From Gaeumannomyces sp. JS-464 (lineage: Eukaryota > Ascomycota > Sordariomycetes > Magnaporthales > Magnaporthaceae): a stretch of 64,000 nucleotides of DNA. Where the stretch lies: the NCBI GenBank assembly GCA_002197995.1, contig NGZR01000005.1, positions 5,022,001 to 5,086,000 on the forward strand, read 5' to 3'. Below the pieces are notes generated by a model, which searched no databases, was not told the origin of the DNA, and worked only from the letters and a program-made list of their open reading frames with translations. Positions 1 through 13,025 of this stretch are shown piece after piece; within the stretch, counting starts at the first letter, position 1, and each line of letters begins with the position of its first letter. The translations under genes and the position numbers were made by a program.

Positions 1-1610
1 GAAGCCGGACACCCTGCCTCAGTGACGCCAGCGTCAGCTCTGGGCAAACGCAAGGCTGATCTTTTGGAGGATGAGGATAGCTCAACTGGGCCCAACAGTC
101 CTGCCCCTGGCACACCATCTGCCGGCGCAACAGAGGGCCCTGTCGACACGGTTAGGATGTGGGAGGAGGGCTACAGCGATAGGTACTACGAGCAGAAGTT
201 CCACGCCGACCCCAAGGACATTGGTTTCCGCCATAAGGTCGCCCACGCGTACGTCGAGGGTCTGGCATGGGTGCTCTTGTATTACTTCCAGGGCTGCCCA
301 TCATGGGAGTGGTACTACCCCTACCACTACGCCCCTTTTGCCGCTGATTTTGAGGGTCTTGCGGATCTCAAGATCTCATTCGAGAAGGGGAGGACGTCTA
401 GGCCCTACGAGCAGCTCATGAGCGTGCTGCCTGCTGCGTCTCGCGATAATCTCCCTGCCGTCTTCCACGATCTCATGACGAACGAGGATAGTGAGATTAT
501 CGACTTCTATCCCGAGGATTTCGAGGTCGACCTCAACGGCAAGAAGTTTGCCTGGCAGGGAGTCGTGCTTCTGCCCTTCATCGAGATGGACAGGCTTCTT
601 GCCGCCGTCCAGGCCAAGTACCCGCTACTTACTCCCGAGGAGGCGGCTAGGAACGGCGTTGGCAAGGACGTACTCCTCCTATCTGATGCCCACGAGGGGC
701 TTTATGATGACATCATCACGCACTTTTACTCTAAGCGCCAAAGCGGCTCCGAGTTCACGCTCAATCAGCGGAATAGCGATCTCCTCGCGGGCAAGGTGGC
801 GAAGCTCGACGATTACCTGCCCCACGGCGCGCTAGTGTACCCCTTGGAGAGGAAAAGCATGCCGGATGTCGAGTACGACCGCTCATTGAGGTATGAATCA
901 CACTGCTAACACCCCTCTCGTCGTGTTACCCCACTAACGTTACTCCCTCCTTTAGTGTGCACTACGAGATGCCCAAAGCACACCCTCATAAGTCGATGCT
1001 TCTGCGGGGTGTCAAAATGCCCACCCCAGCACTCACTCGGAGTGACCAGGAAGAGCTACGAGGAAAGTTGCGTGGCGGTGGTCGACACAATGGTGGAGGC
1101 TACGGTGGTCGCGGTGGCTACGGAAATGGCAACGGCGGCGGCTATGGTAACCGTGGCGGCTATGGCAACGGCAATTCATACGGGCCCCGAGACCAGCGGG
1201 GTGATCGCCAGGGAGGTGCGCCACCGCACCGCAACCAGTCGTGGCAGCCTCCCGCACCAGGCCAGGCCGGATTCGGGGTGGGCGCGCCTCCGCCGCCTCC
1301 TCCTCCAGGACACCACCACGGCGGCCATGGCCAGGGATACAACAGCCAGTATCCTCCAGCCTACCCCCAAGGATACCCACAGTATCCTCCGGCGTACCCA
1401 CCAGCCGGCGCACCTGCTTACCCACCGTCATACCCCCCACAGTCGTATGGTGGATATCCGCAGCATGGGCAATATCAACCCCCTCCCCCGCATGGGGGGC
1501 AGCGCGGGTCGTATAACAGACACGACGGTGGCGGTGGGCGGGATTACGGCTCTTACAATGGCGGAGGTGGTGGCAGGGGTCGGGACTCCCGTAACGGGAG
1601 ACGGTACTGA
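1..1610 (+). CDS. RAT1: 5'-3' exoribonuclease Rat1/Xrn2, C-terminal 514 codons (5' end outside window)
   Basis: Nuclear 5'-3' exonuclease that degrades uncapped RNA and drives torpedo termination of RNA polymerase II. The reading frame is open from base 1, so the nuclease domain lies to the left of the window. Exons are 1-890 and 956-1610. The intron 891-955 (GTATGA..TTTAG) joins to give RSLSVHYEMP. Visible family signatures are YYEQKFHAD, the block EGLAWVLLYYFQGCPSWEWY, and PFIEMDRLL..VQAKYPLLTPEE. After about residue 350 of this fragment the tail is Gly/Arg-rich (GGYGGRGGYGN type), then Pro/Tyr-rich, and ends in RGG-like repeats, as in many fungal Rat1 proteins. The stop is TGA at 1608-1610. 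The family call is firm; the gene is partial only because of the window edge. Confidence 0.95.
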
Positions 1611-2047
1611 CCGCATGGCGAATGAAGGCGCCGCCCGCCTGCAAACAGGGCGGCTTTTGTCTGGGGGATATGAGTGAGTGACAGGATTTTCAAGTCTGTA
1701 TAATGTGTATATAGAGGATGGGTGACTGGGGTGCATTGCTGTTTTCTATGGCCGACTCGACACTGTCGAGCTCTTGCGATGTTTGAAACATTCGAACGAG
1801 GTTCAAAATGGGCGGCTGATCTTGATTGTTGACCTCACGTTTGGGTATTTGCGAGATGAAAGATAGGGAAGAGGCCCTGTCAGTCACTGTTCAAGCCCAT
1901 ATCAGGTTCAAAATAGCCACAATTTGTCGAACGGGCAACGAAGATAATAATTTGGCCGAGGATCATATTGCGCAAGACACGGGTGGTCGGTTGTGGGAGT
2001 CTGCCCACCTGTTGTTCCCAAAAAATGACAAGTGAATCCTGTGTTCT
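1611..2047. other. Convergent intergenic region (RAT1 / OTC 3' ends)
   Basis: Both flanking genes end into this 437-bp stretch, so it should hold their 3' UTRs and poly(A) sites. I see no credible ORF or RNA gene. The octamer GGTTCAAA occurs twice (near 1800 and 1905), but no tRNA cloverleaf surrounds either copy. Confidence 0.6.
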
Positions 2048-3311
2048 CTACAAGATCCTGCCTTTGTTGGCGACAAATGCTTCAAGAGCAGCTAGTAAAG
2101 CGCCACAAAACAGTGATTAGTTTTATGTCACAGTAGCAGGACAGTTGGATCTCATCAGTGTTCTCAACTTACCTACGGCAGCCCATAGCCTGTTTTCGGC
2201 CTCCTCAAAGACTAGAGACCTCGGGCTGTAGAAGACTTCGTCGGCGACCTCCTCGGGGTGGCGCGGGGGCAGTGCATGAACTTCCAGTCGGGCTTCGCGC
2301 CTCCGCGCTTTGCGGAGGTCGTTTGTGATTTGGAACCCGGAGAAGGCCTTGAGGCGCTTCTGGGTCTCGGCCTCCTGGCCCATGGACACCCACGTGTCGG
2401 TAACCAGGATATCTGCATCCTTGATGGCCTCCTCTGGAACCTGGGTCTCCGTGAGCTTGCCGGGGTGGGGGAGGAGGAGGCGGCGGATTCGATCAGGCTC
2501 CTCATGGGGCCGGGATGCCATAGCCTGCCGGGGAGGCGACTGAAACGTCGGCGCCGAGCTTGACGCCGGCGATGGCCATGTCGAAGAGCACGTTGTTGGA
2601 GTCACCGATCCAGGCGATCTTGACGCCCTCCAGGCCAAGGCCCTCCTTAGCGACGGATGCCGGGAGAGGAAGGCCGAGTGGATGGTCAGGAAGTCGGCGA
2701 TGGCCTGCAGCGGGTGAAAGTCGTCTGACAGAGCGTTGATGACGGGCACGCTGGAGTGCTCAGCCAGGCCTGTCACGTCCGAGTGCGGACCCACGCGGGC
2801 AACCATGCACGAGGTCATGGAGGATATGACGCGCGACGTGTCAAGGAGCGACTCATTTACCTGCCAGGCGGAGGGGGTGGGGGGTCAGCAGGGGGAGAAC
2901 AGGACACATTCGACCTATACGTGCCTTGTCCATAGATGCAAGTGTTCACGTCTGAGGGAGCTTTACACCAAGCTGGATGTCATCCTTGCCCAGGAACATT
3001 GGGTGGCCGCCCATCATGGCGACGGCGGCCTCGGTGGAGACGCGGGTCCTGGTGCTGCGCTTGCTGAACATCATGGCAACCGTCTTGCCCGCGAGGGCGG
3101 CGGCCAGCTCGGCGGGGGTGTTTCCGGCCTTGACGGCGCGCTTGTGTGCGGCGGCGGAGCGGACGAGGGCCGTGAGCTCGGCGGGGGTCAGGTCCGCCAT
3201 GGACATCAGGTGCCGGGGCCGGGAGGCAGCGGTGGAGTACAGGCGGCCGGCCTGCCGCAGCCGGACGCCGGCGAGGGCGTTGCCGAGTGTCCGAACAGCC
3301 GGGCGATGCAT
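2048..3311 (-). CDS. ARG3: Ornithine carbamoyltransferase, mitochondrial (reading frame broken by several indels)
   Basis: Converts ornithine plus carbamoyl phosphate to citrulline in the mitochondrial matrix (arginine synthesis; argB/arg-12/ARG3 family). The start is ATG at 3311-3309. The N-terminus [25 protein letters not shown] is a typical Arg-rich presequence. Exons are 3311-2967, 2860-2173 and 2091-2048; introns are 2966-2861 (GTAAAG..CAG) and 2172-2092 (GTAAGT..TAG). Visible motifs: FSKRSTRTR (carbamoyl-phosphate loop), [31 protein letters not shown], and DTWVSMGQE. Exon 2 changes frame about five times (near 2668, 2506, 2463, 2316 and 2267). Each break is repaired by one base, and the family sequence then reads through. 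The ornithine-binding HCLP motif reads HCPP even after the simplest repair. The net indel count is a multiple of three. I infer mainly consensus errors; true pseudogenisation is the alternative. Confidence 0.9.
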
Positions 3312-4463
3312 TGTGTGATTTTTTTCTTGGGTTGTAGGTGGTTGTTGAGAGAGAAAATCAGTGAGTAATGTGATTGGGGAGTGGGTGGCTTTGTGACAGT
3401 GGCTTTGTGACAGTGGCTTTTTGATGGTGGCTTTGTGATACAGAGCAGCCCCAAGTGCGAAAATCCAAGCGAGCTGAGGTGAGTCAAAACCCAAGGGAGC
3501 TTCTGAGGCGGCAGGGGTAGCTGTCGTGAAAGCGCACGGCCACGACGCGGGGGTGCATGCAAATTTAGCACCCGTCGACCTGCATGCCATCGCTGCCCGA
3601 TGGTGCAATTGGAAAGCCCCGGCCACTACCGTCGCGGCTTGGCCTGTGCCCTCACCGGCAGTGCCTTACCGACAGCGGGCATCGCCAGTCGGTCACTTGA
3701 GGCCATTGCAGTGTGGCAGGGATACAAAGTTAGGTACCTACCTACCTAACAGATGCCTCCCGATCGGCGGTATTGAAGGTTCGAGGGAAATCATAGTTCG
3801 TGGCCCGATCTCTGCCCTCGTCCCGATGAACCTACATCTAGGTATACCGGGCTCGTGCGCTAGGCCAGGCCGCGCCAAAGCTTGGTGCCGTGGCTACAGT
3901 CGAGCAGCCTGACACAGTCGAGCTTGTTGGGGGCCAGGCCAGGAGGTGCCGTGGTGCCTTGGCTGCGCGGCCCGGTGCCTCGCATGTCGACAGCGCGGTG
4001 GCCGTGGCCCACAAAAATGGCCTGCGCTGGGAGCACACAGAGTCAGGGGCAATCCCCCGCCCCCACACCACACCCAGCGACCGACTTGCTGCTGCCCGAT
4101 TTGAACACAGAGCTCGGATACTCCCACCCGCCTCGAGACCCCAAGCATCAGGCCGACAGGGGGTGTTTGATCGATCTCGTCCCCCGCAGACGTGTCGTGC
4201 CCGGCTGGCAGCTCCCGGACACTGTCCCAGCCCTGTGTCTGCCACCTCTGCTCGCCTCCCGCTGCTGCCCACCGCGGTCTGCAGAAAAAGCAAAACGCTC
4301 GCCCGCATTGCCGACGAGCCAGCCTCGCCCAGACGCCATCATCATCCTTTGCCCCGAGCCCCGACGAACCGCTCCTCAATCCGCCTCGCCCCTGCGACCA
4401 CGGCGGGGAATCATGATCAGGGCGAGGTAGGCCACAGCTGCTTGCTCCAAGGGCTGCATCACC
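3312..4463. other. Divergent promoter region of OTC (-) and RasGAP (+)
   Basis: This 1.15-kb stretch lies between two divergently transcribed genes and should hold both promoters and 5' UTRs. Just upstream of the OTC start (about 3386-3440) the unit GTGGCTTTGTGACA is repeated imperfectly. At 3730-3750 there is a TAGGTACCTACCTACCTAAC tract. The ORFs here have no family resemblance and look spurious. Confidence 0.6.
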
Positions 4464-7400
4464 ATGACGGGCGATGCCGGCCTCGTGGGGTGCCTCGTGG
4501 AAAGGCTCGCGACGCGGGTAAGATATGAGACACTCCTTCCTCCCTCGCATCCGCACGCAGCCGCTGACCCGCCTGCCTCGGCACAGCTCCCCCACCGCAC
4601 CGGCACCCGCAGCGAAGACGATCTCAGCCAGGACGAGATCGTCGGCATTACGCGCGCGACCCTCGTCAAGCTCAGCGCCACCTCCATCGTCCACGTCCTC
4701 GACGCCCTCCTCGGCCTCCTGACCGATCTCGCCCGCCCCTACACCAACGTGGCTGCCCATCCCACCCACGTCCTCCTCTCCGAGTTCTACATACTGGGCC
4801 TGGTCGCCGACTGCTGCGCCCATCACTGGGCCTCGGTTGGGCGCAATGGCCGCGCCTCTCCTCTGTCCACCGACGGCGGCTTTGCCGAGCCGTTGCTGCT
4901 TCCGCGCAACATCGCCTCCCTGCCCGCACCCCAGCCTCTACCCGATGCTCTGGTGACCAGCATATTCGAGTTCATCAAGCTCTTCTTTGGCCCATTGCCC
5001 GACGGACATGTCCTGCCGGCCAAGACGCTGCTGGACGAGACCCCGGGATCCCTAACGCCCGCTCCAGGCGAATCCGACGGCCCAAAGTCGGTCCGTTCTG
5101 GCCGCTATGGCGACGACATCGGCAGCACCGAACTTCTGGATCTGAATGCGCCGGCGTCGAGACACACGTCAAGACCATCGTCGAGTTTGTGACGGCAACG
5201 AGCTGGCCGGCCGCGTTCGACTACTTCCGAAACGTTATATACACTATCCGGGCCACCGCGGCCCCGACGCAGGGCCCGCCTATATCGAGCCTGGTGGCGG
5301 CCGACGAGGAGCGATCTGCACTTGTGATCTTGCGCCTGGTCGCCTACTTCTGGGTTGATGGTAATAAGCTGGGTCAGATGATCCAGGAGCTGTGCTCGAG
5401 CTTCCTGCACTTCCGCAAACACTTCCAGAACACCATCGCCGTCGTCGCGCCTCTCCTCATCTCCCGCTGGCTCGACCGGTTCCCCGACGAGTTCGTCCAG
5501 CTGCACACTATGCACAAAAGATTGGACGGCGGCGCCGACACCCTCTTTGACATGACGCATACAGTCGTGGACAACGCCCGAAGACGCGCCCTGCTCTACC
5601 CCCTGCAGATCACGCTTCTGTTCTTGCTCCCTGATGTCTTTGAGGTTGCGAGCAATCTCCGCGAGGCCAAGAGCGGTAGCATGTCCAAGAAGGTCGGCTT
5701 TCTTGACAGTCTGAGAAAGGCCCTGCGCAATAGGAACGAGCAGGCCGCCTATTGCCTCGTGTCTTTGCTCCGCGCAGCCCGCCACTTCGACGCCGAGAGC
5801 GACTCGGCCCTGCTGAGCTACGCCATGGACGTCCAGGACGAGGTCCGCGACGCCGTCTTCCGCAAGGTGCACGGCGCTGATGCTTCCATGTTCGACCAGG
5901 ACATCCTGACCGCAGCCTTCGTGAGTCTGGCACATCTCAACTTTGACATATGCGTCGAGTCCCTGTGTCATACTTGCCTTGCCCCTGCGGCCCCTCACGG
6001 CTTCAAGATCGCCGTGATCCAGACCTGCTCGCACTTTGCCCGCCTGCGGGACAACAAGAAGTACCTTCGCCTCTTCACTGCGGCATCCCCATTCATACAG
6101 GGCCAGCTCACGGTAAGTCCCCGCTCGCAAATCGGCCCAGAGAACATCAAGGCAACAAGCTGACCAACCCCGGTTGCGTGCGGCAAAAGACTATCTCATC
6201 GCAGTTCACCGAGATGTTGCTTGGAAACCGCGGCGCCTGGCACAGACGCTCGGACCACAGCACATCCGTCATTATGATATGCAACATTCTTGAATTTCTC
6301 AACGCCTCGCCCATGACCCTTTTCTCGGGGTCACCAGACGGCACAGATGAGCGGAACAGCTTCTTCGAGGACAATTTTGAGTCCCTTTTCTCGTGCATGG
6401 TGGTTGCGGATGAGGCTGTTAGGCAAGCTGCCGTTGGAGTCGCGAAGCGCCTCTTTGCCGAGGAACATGTCCTAGAGTCGCTCAAGGCCTCCAAGAGGCT
6501 CGAGTCAAGGGACTTCAAGCAAAAGTTCTGGCGGTTAACGTGAGTTGCAAGCTCTCTCCTCAACTGATTTCTCGCTGATCCGCTGACGCCCGGTTCTCTG
6601 AGACATAGCTCTCTTGTGCTGTCCGACATGTGTGAGCATCTTCCCAGCGAGGACCCCGCTTCAGACTTAAGGGCGATCCACGGCTATCTAGAATCGAGGC
6701 TTCTGCTCCTGACATCAATCAAGGTAAGTCAATAGGTGAAAAAGGTCCCTATGCTTCGCTGAGTCTCCTTCAGACCGAAATGGTGTTGGTTCTAAGCTGA
6801 TGTAAACGGTACCGCTTTAGGAACTTGCTGAGCTCGTGGATGATGTACCGGAGCGAACAGCTGCGTACACGAGGCTCGAGACGGCCCTATTAGTATCACT
6901 TTGCTCGGCGGATATCGACATGTGCCAGCTGGTGACCTCCTGCTTTGGTCGGTTCCTGGAGGAGTGCCGTGCGATAGATGTTGCATCGGAGGCGAACAAG
7001 CCGTCGCTGCCACTCCTTCGCAACGGTGAGGTCTTTTCCGAGATATCTTCTCGCGCATTCCGCTTCACTGGGCTGGTGGCTTTCCAAAAGCGGATGCGCG
7101 GCTTGCTGCGGCGTATGCAATATCCCAGCGCTGGCATCCTGGATGCCTGGGAGATCGGGTTTGACAAGTGGCTCCACCTCTCCAAGGACGTGTCGACGGC
7201 CTCGGCAGAGACTGTGCCAGAAAAGACGGTGGCCGAGTGGCGAAACTTCTCAGGCTTTCTTGCGTCGTTGGGCGGCATCTGCATTGCTGACCAGGCGGCC
7301 GTTCTGGAGGAGCCCGTGATCAGCGGTCTTCGGTGGATCGACAGACTTTCGTCCGAGAACCATGAAGAGCCGCTGCTCAACAGGTATCTGAGATTGAGCA

Positions 7401-10400
7401 TCCAGCTGCTGGCATGCCACAGCGTCAAGGTCAGGGAGACGATGCGGGAGGTGTTGTCGACGGAGGTGTCCCCTTCGCTTTATCAGCCGCTCTTCAAGGC
7501 GCTTGAGGCTGAGCTTGACATACTCTTCACGGGCGCCTTGGAGCAGTCGGTCAAGGACCAGGATAGCGAGATTGTGTTTGCGGAGCAGTCGGCCTCCCTG
7601 CTGAGAGCTCTCGTTGAGAGGCTCGATACCCCTTCCGATCTAGGAGCCGCCTCGTCGGTTCACCTGGGTGCTCTCACCCTGCACTTTGCCAAATTCCTGG
7701 ACAGTGTCTCGGACAGCCCTAGCAGTCTCCGGGTTAAGATCAAGATCTGCCAGCTGTGTGAGGCAGTCACCAGGAGAAAGGAGCACCTCAACCTGAGGGA
7801 CGACGTCCGCATCCGCAACCAGCTTCTCGAGTACATCTTCGGCTGGATTGCGCGTCCGCGATCGCCTCGGGCCGAATCGGTCATGTATGGAGGCGGCAGG
7901 CAAGACGAGATGGCTCGGGTGCAAAAGGACCTTGACAAGGCATGCCTCAAGTCGCTGGCCGAGCTCACTTTCCGCCTACCCCTCCAGCCAGGGGACGGCC
8001 AGACAGACGCCGGGACGAGCGAGCTGAAGTCGCAGATGTTCCACACATACTTCAATCGCTTCCTGTCGCTCCTCAACCTGGAGTCGGCCGACACGGTCGG
8101 CAGGGGCGACCACTCGCGCGATGACAACGCGTCCAGCTCGGAGCTTGCCATCACCATCTTGTCAAACCTCTTGAGTGCCAACATTGATGTCGGGCTCAAG
8201 CACTCCCTCAGCATCGGGTACCACGAAAATGTCGACATCAGGACGGCATTCGTCAAGGTTTTGTACAACATCCTTGTCCAAGGCACCGAGTTTAGCAATC
8301 TATCGGATGCCGCAGTGACTGAGAAGTACGACGAACTGCTCGAGGTATGATTGCGTGTCTTCCGTCCTGGCTCTCGGATTCTCCCTTCGGTTTTGCTGGT
8401 ACTGACAACACTCTCCCTCGCAACCTACAGCTGCTCACTCGGGACACAACCCTTGCTGTTGCCATGAGTGCCGTCTGCCCAAGCAGCGAGGTGGATGAGC
8501 TGACAATTTCACTCTTGAACATCTTCGAGAAGCGGGGCCGCAGCTTTAATCTGATCGAGGCATTGATCAAGCAGGAGATCGAAGATACAGGTCAGGGCCC
8601 CCTCGAATTCCAAACGTCTCTGGTCCCCCGGTCTGACTTGAGCGTTGCCGAGCAGAAAATGAATCTGAGCTTCTCCGAAGGACATGTGTTGCCACCAAGA
8701 TGCTTTCCGTATTTGCGAAATGGAAAGGCTCTTCGTATCTCAAGGCAACACTGCAAAAGGTCGTCGAGAGGCTGATGCTCACATCCAAGGATCTGGACCT
8801 AGAGCTGGATCCCGCCCGTGTTGGTTCGCAGGAAGAGCTGCAGAAGAACGCGTTGCAACTTCGCATTGTTGCCAAAGTATTCATAGACGACATCTGCGCA
8901 TCGTCGACCAGCATCCCAGCATCGTTTCGCAAGATTTGCAGCATCGTGCGTCTGGATTCCACTCTTCCGCGTTATGTGGCCGTCGTTTGAGCCCCCAGTA
9001 GCCTGACTGACTTGCATTTTTTTTCGACAGATATCCAACGCGGTCATGGCGAGGTTCCAGGAGTCAAAATACACCGCCGTGGGCGCCTTCATCTTCCTCC
9101 GTTTCTTCTGCCCGGCCATCGTGGCACCCGAGGTCGAAGGTCTTGTCTCCACCTCACCCTCCAAAGAGATGCGGCGAGGGCTACTACTGCTCATCGCCAA
9201 GGTCATACAAAACCTGGCCAACAACGTTCTGTTCGGCGCAAAGGAGCCGTACATGTTTCCTCTCAACGACTTCCTGGCCCAGAACATCTACAAGATCACC
9301 ACCTTCCTACGAGAGATTTCGGTGCCTCCTGAAGTGCTGGACTCGAGCACTGGCGGCGAGTCGTTCGACTTTGGGTCCTGCGTGGCCCTGCACCGCTTCC
9401 TCTACGATCACTGGGACCACGTACGGCAACGCCTCGTCTCACGCGAGAGGCGGGAATACGTTCGCTCACCGGCCGAGAACACGCGCGGGCGGTCACCCGT
9501 GCTCGAGCCGCTGCGTAGTCTGATCACAAACCTGGGCCCGCCTCCGATGGCTGTGACCTGGAACCGGCCCCTGATCTCTGCCAACAGCCCGCCCGCCTAC
9601 TCTCGGTTTCAGGACTTCATGCTGCGGAACGCTTTCCGGAGCACCGAATCCTTTGTGACGGCCCGAGCCGTCTATGACGGTGGAGAGAGCAAGGTCGGTA
9701 CCGTCTGCCTCATTGGTCCTTCTTTTCCCCCTTGCTCTCTGCTGACAAGAATGTTGCCGCAGGACGGGCTTTCCATAATCTGCGTGATCCTGCGCAACAT
9801 TGATGCCGAATCTATTGACTACGACACTTTGATCTACTGCTATCTCAAGGTATGTCTACCAGTGTGGTTAGCAGCATCTCTCGACCGTTCGAAACGCTGA
9901 CGACATGTTATTACGCACGCGAAGATCGCGAGTAGGCTGTGGCATCGTCCGTTTGGGCTGCTCATCGACGCGACATGCTACAACGGCCAGAGCGAGCCGC
10001 AGGATGAGCTGTTCCAGAAGCTGGAACTCCTCACGCCTATCGAGCTGTCGCGACAGCTGTCCAGGGTCTACGTCTACAACATGAACAGCGCGTTTCGGTG
10101 AGTTTGCAATCGGGAGCACAGATGGCACCAAAGGCCAGCGCGCTGACTGACATGCTGCAGCAAATGCTTCCGGCGAGTGCTTCGCATGGCCACCAAGAAC
10201 GAGTCGAGCGTGTTCAATCCGCGCAACGTCGAGTACCACCTTATCGGCAGCCTCCAGGAGCTACAGACGCAGTTTCACCTCAGCCAGCTGCACCTCCCCA
10301 AGGAGACCATCAGCGTGGTGACGGATACGCGCTATGTGTTCCAGCCCATCGTCAAGTTGTCCAAGTCCAAGGGCAAGGTCGAGGTGGTGATCAAGGTCGG

Positions 10401-13025
10401 CAGCCAGTTCGTGCAGGTCACAACGGCCAAGAAGCAGGAGGTGTACCAGGGCTTCCGGCTGAGCACAACGGTCAACGACATCTTCCGGCTGGGTGAGGTG
10501 GACGAGGCGCCGACGTCGATCCAGACCGAGGACGACTCGGCGTTTGGGCTACGGGCCGACAGCGGCAAGATCGTGCTGTACTTCACCAGCCCCAAGAAGA
10601 CGGACGTGCTGCAGGCGATCCGCGGCGCCAAGGCCAAGTACGGCAAGGACACGCGGTCGCTCAAGTCGTTCGAGCGACTGATCCGGCCGCAGGACGTGCC
10701 GGGCACGCTGCTGAACCTGGCACTGACCAATCTGGCGAGCCCCGACCACGTGCTGCGGCTCTCGTCGTACAACCTGCTCGGCGCGCTGTGCCGGGCCTTC
10801 AAGTTCACGGCGGCGTCGCGGCTGATGTGCACCAAGGACATTGCAGTGCCGCTGGACCCGACACACTTCGTCATCGGCATCAGCAAGCAGCTGGCGCGCA
10901 CGGAGCCGCAGCTGACGGCCGACTTCCTCAACGAGTTCTTTGTCGGCTGGGACAGCTTCTCGGAGGAGCAGAAGCCGCTGAGCCTGGCCTACATGGCGCC
11001 CTGGCTGCCGGGCCTACGCACGTCGCTGCTGGCGTCAGAGCCCGAGGGTGACAAGGGCCGCGACAAGATTGCGTCGCTGTTCCGCAAGCTGATCGACGTG
11101 ACGGTGGCGGACCCGACGCTCAACTTTACGCTCGAGCACGTCGTGTGGCCGTGCATCCACGCCGACGAGGTGCTGCTCGACATCCTGCTCGACGAGATCA
11201 TCAAGACGGCGCTCAGCCTGGGCCTGCACGACGAGCAGACCGAGACGCTGACGTCCATCGTCACGGCAATCGGCACCATCACGCTGCGCGGCAAGATCAT
11301 CTCGCGGCTGCGCAAGGCCCTCAACCGCTCGTCGCTGCGCCCGACCAAGTATCTGCCCGACAACGCCGTGTGGTCCGAGGTGTGCGTGCTGCTGCAGTTC
11401 TGCGTGTCGCTGTCCTTCGACAGCGGTGTCCAGTCGCAGCTGTACCTGCCCGAGATCTTCCACGTCGTTACCATGCTGGCCAACACGGGCTCGCCCGACG
11501 CGCGCCTGATGGTGCACCGCCTCCTGGTGAACTCAATCCACGCCGCCTGCACCTCGTTCGCCCTCGACGAAGCCCGCCTGAACCGCCTGCGGGCCGCCCT
11601 GGAGGCCTTCTCGGAACCCCGCAACGACATCTTCTCAACGCCGAGCCCCTTGCCCCTGGCGCGCGACGGCGCCTCCTTCTCGACCTCACATGAGGCCGGC
11701 CCGGCGCTGGCCGCGACCGAAAACTTGGCTGCGCAGCTGTTTGAGATCTGCTCCATCGCAGCGCCGTCGACGGACGCGGCCAACGCCTGGAGGTCGCGGT
11801 GGATGAGCTTGGTGGCCAGCACGGCGTTCCAGAACAACCCGGCCATCCAGCCGCGGGCCTTCACCGTCATGGGTTGCCTGGCGCGCGAGGAGGTGGACGA
11901 CGACCTGCTGTACCAAGTGCTCGTGGCTCTGCGCAACAGCGTGGGCCGGTTCGGCGAGGACAGCAACAGCGAGATGATGGTGGCTATCGTCACGTCGCTG
12001 TCCAAGATGATGGCCAAGCTGCCGTCGGCGTCGCGATATGGACTGCAGCTCTTCTGGCTGGCCATGTCGCTGTTGCGGCTGGTGCCGCCGAGCCTATTCA
12101 ACTGCACCGCCATCTTCCTCGAGTCGGTGCTGACCAACATTAACACGTCGGCGGACATGCGGGGCGACAGGATGGCGCCTTATCTGCTGCAGGGGCGGGC
12201 GCAGCTCGAGGAGGCGGCGTTGCCCTTGGATGACGCCTACGGAATACACTTCACCAGCGAGAGTTTTCACTTTGCGGCGTGCGCCTGCCTCGTGCGGGGC
12301 TTGACTGACACGGTAACCAAGTCGACAGCTCTGCGCGTGCTCTCGACCTTCCTCGAGATGACGAGCTGGAGGCCGTCGCTGGCGGAGCGGGCGGCGGGCG
12401 ACGTGCTGCGCTCGCCCTACATGGCGCTCACGCTGGCGCGCGCCGCCAGCCGCGAGGAGGTCAAGGACAGCTTTTGGGTGGCGGGCGTCAACCCGACGGG
12501 GCTTGACCGGTCGGCAAGCATACGCAACGTGCGCGATGTCGCCACAATGAAGGACAAGGACCTTCTGCTCAACACGGCCATCGAGCTCGTCGACTTCCAG
12601 TACCTTGAGGATGCGATACAAAACCGAACGCTACGCTGGCTCAACGAACTCGCCGTGGCGCGTCCTGGCGTGATAGCCCGACTGTAAGTCCATCTTGGGT
12701 GGCAGAAGCTACCTCTGTGTTGCTTCTCTTCTTACTAATAGCCACATGTGCCACCGCAAACTACAGGTCGAACCCAATCATCTCCATCCTGGACAGCATC
12801 CTGCTAAACTGCCAGAATTCGTCAACGCTAGAGTCAGCGCACCTGTTGATGCAGACGCTCAGCTCCAGCGCCATCGGACTCGAGTCGTCCAGCATGCTCG
12901 ACGACATACTCGACGAGCTAGGGTTCGGAGGGTTGTGGTCGTGCTCCTTCAACCTGGCGCAGGAGAACACGCCGAGCGAGGCCTTTGCGCTTACGGAGAA
13001 GCTTATCGAGCTGATCATCGTATAG
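4464..13025 (+). CDS. IRA2: Neurofibromin-type Ras GTPase-activating protein (Ira1/Ira2-like), about 2,569 aa
   Basis: Negative regulator that stimulates GTP hydrolysis by Ras and so limits cAMP/PKA and MAPK signalling; the orthologue in rice-blast fungus is called SMO1. Exons: 4464-4517, 4587-6112, 6205-6539, 6609-6723, 6821-8344, 8431-8590, 8656-8945, 9031-9693, 9763-9849, 9925-10097, 10161-12683, 12767-13025. All introns are GT..AG and 60-100 nt long. The RasGAP domain spans roughly aa 1150-1480. Its arginine-finger segment is ENESELLRRTCVATKML, formed across intron 8591-8655, and the FLR motif is KYTAVGAFIFLRFFCPAIV. A Sec14/CRAL-TRIO plus PH-like module follows (GLSIICVILRNIDAESIDYD; WHRPFGLLIDATCYNGQ), then a long HEAT-like C-terminus. 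One frameshift near 5148 (LLDLNA to GVETHVKTIVEF) needs one extra base; the CDS is then exactly 2,570 codons including stop. Confidence 0.93.

Noticed and set aside
1795..1925. Two GGTTCAAA copies as tRNA B-boxes
   Set aside because: The second half of the box and an acceptor stem are missing at both sites.
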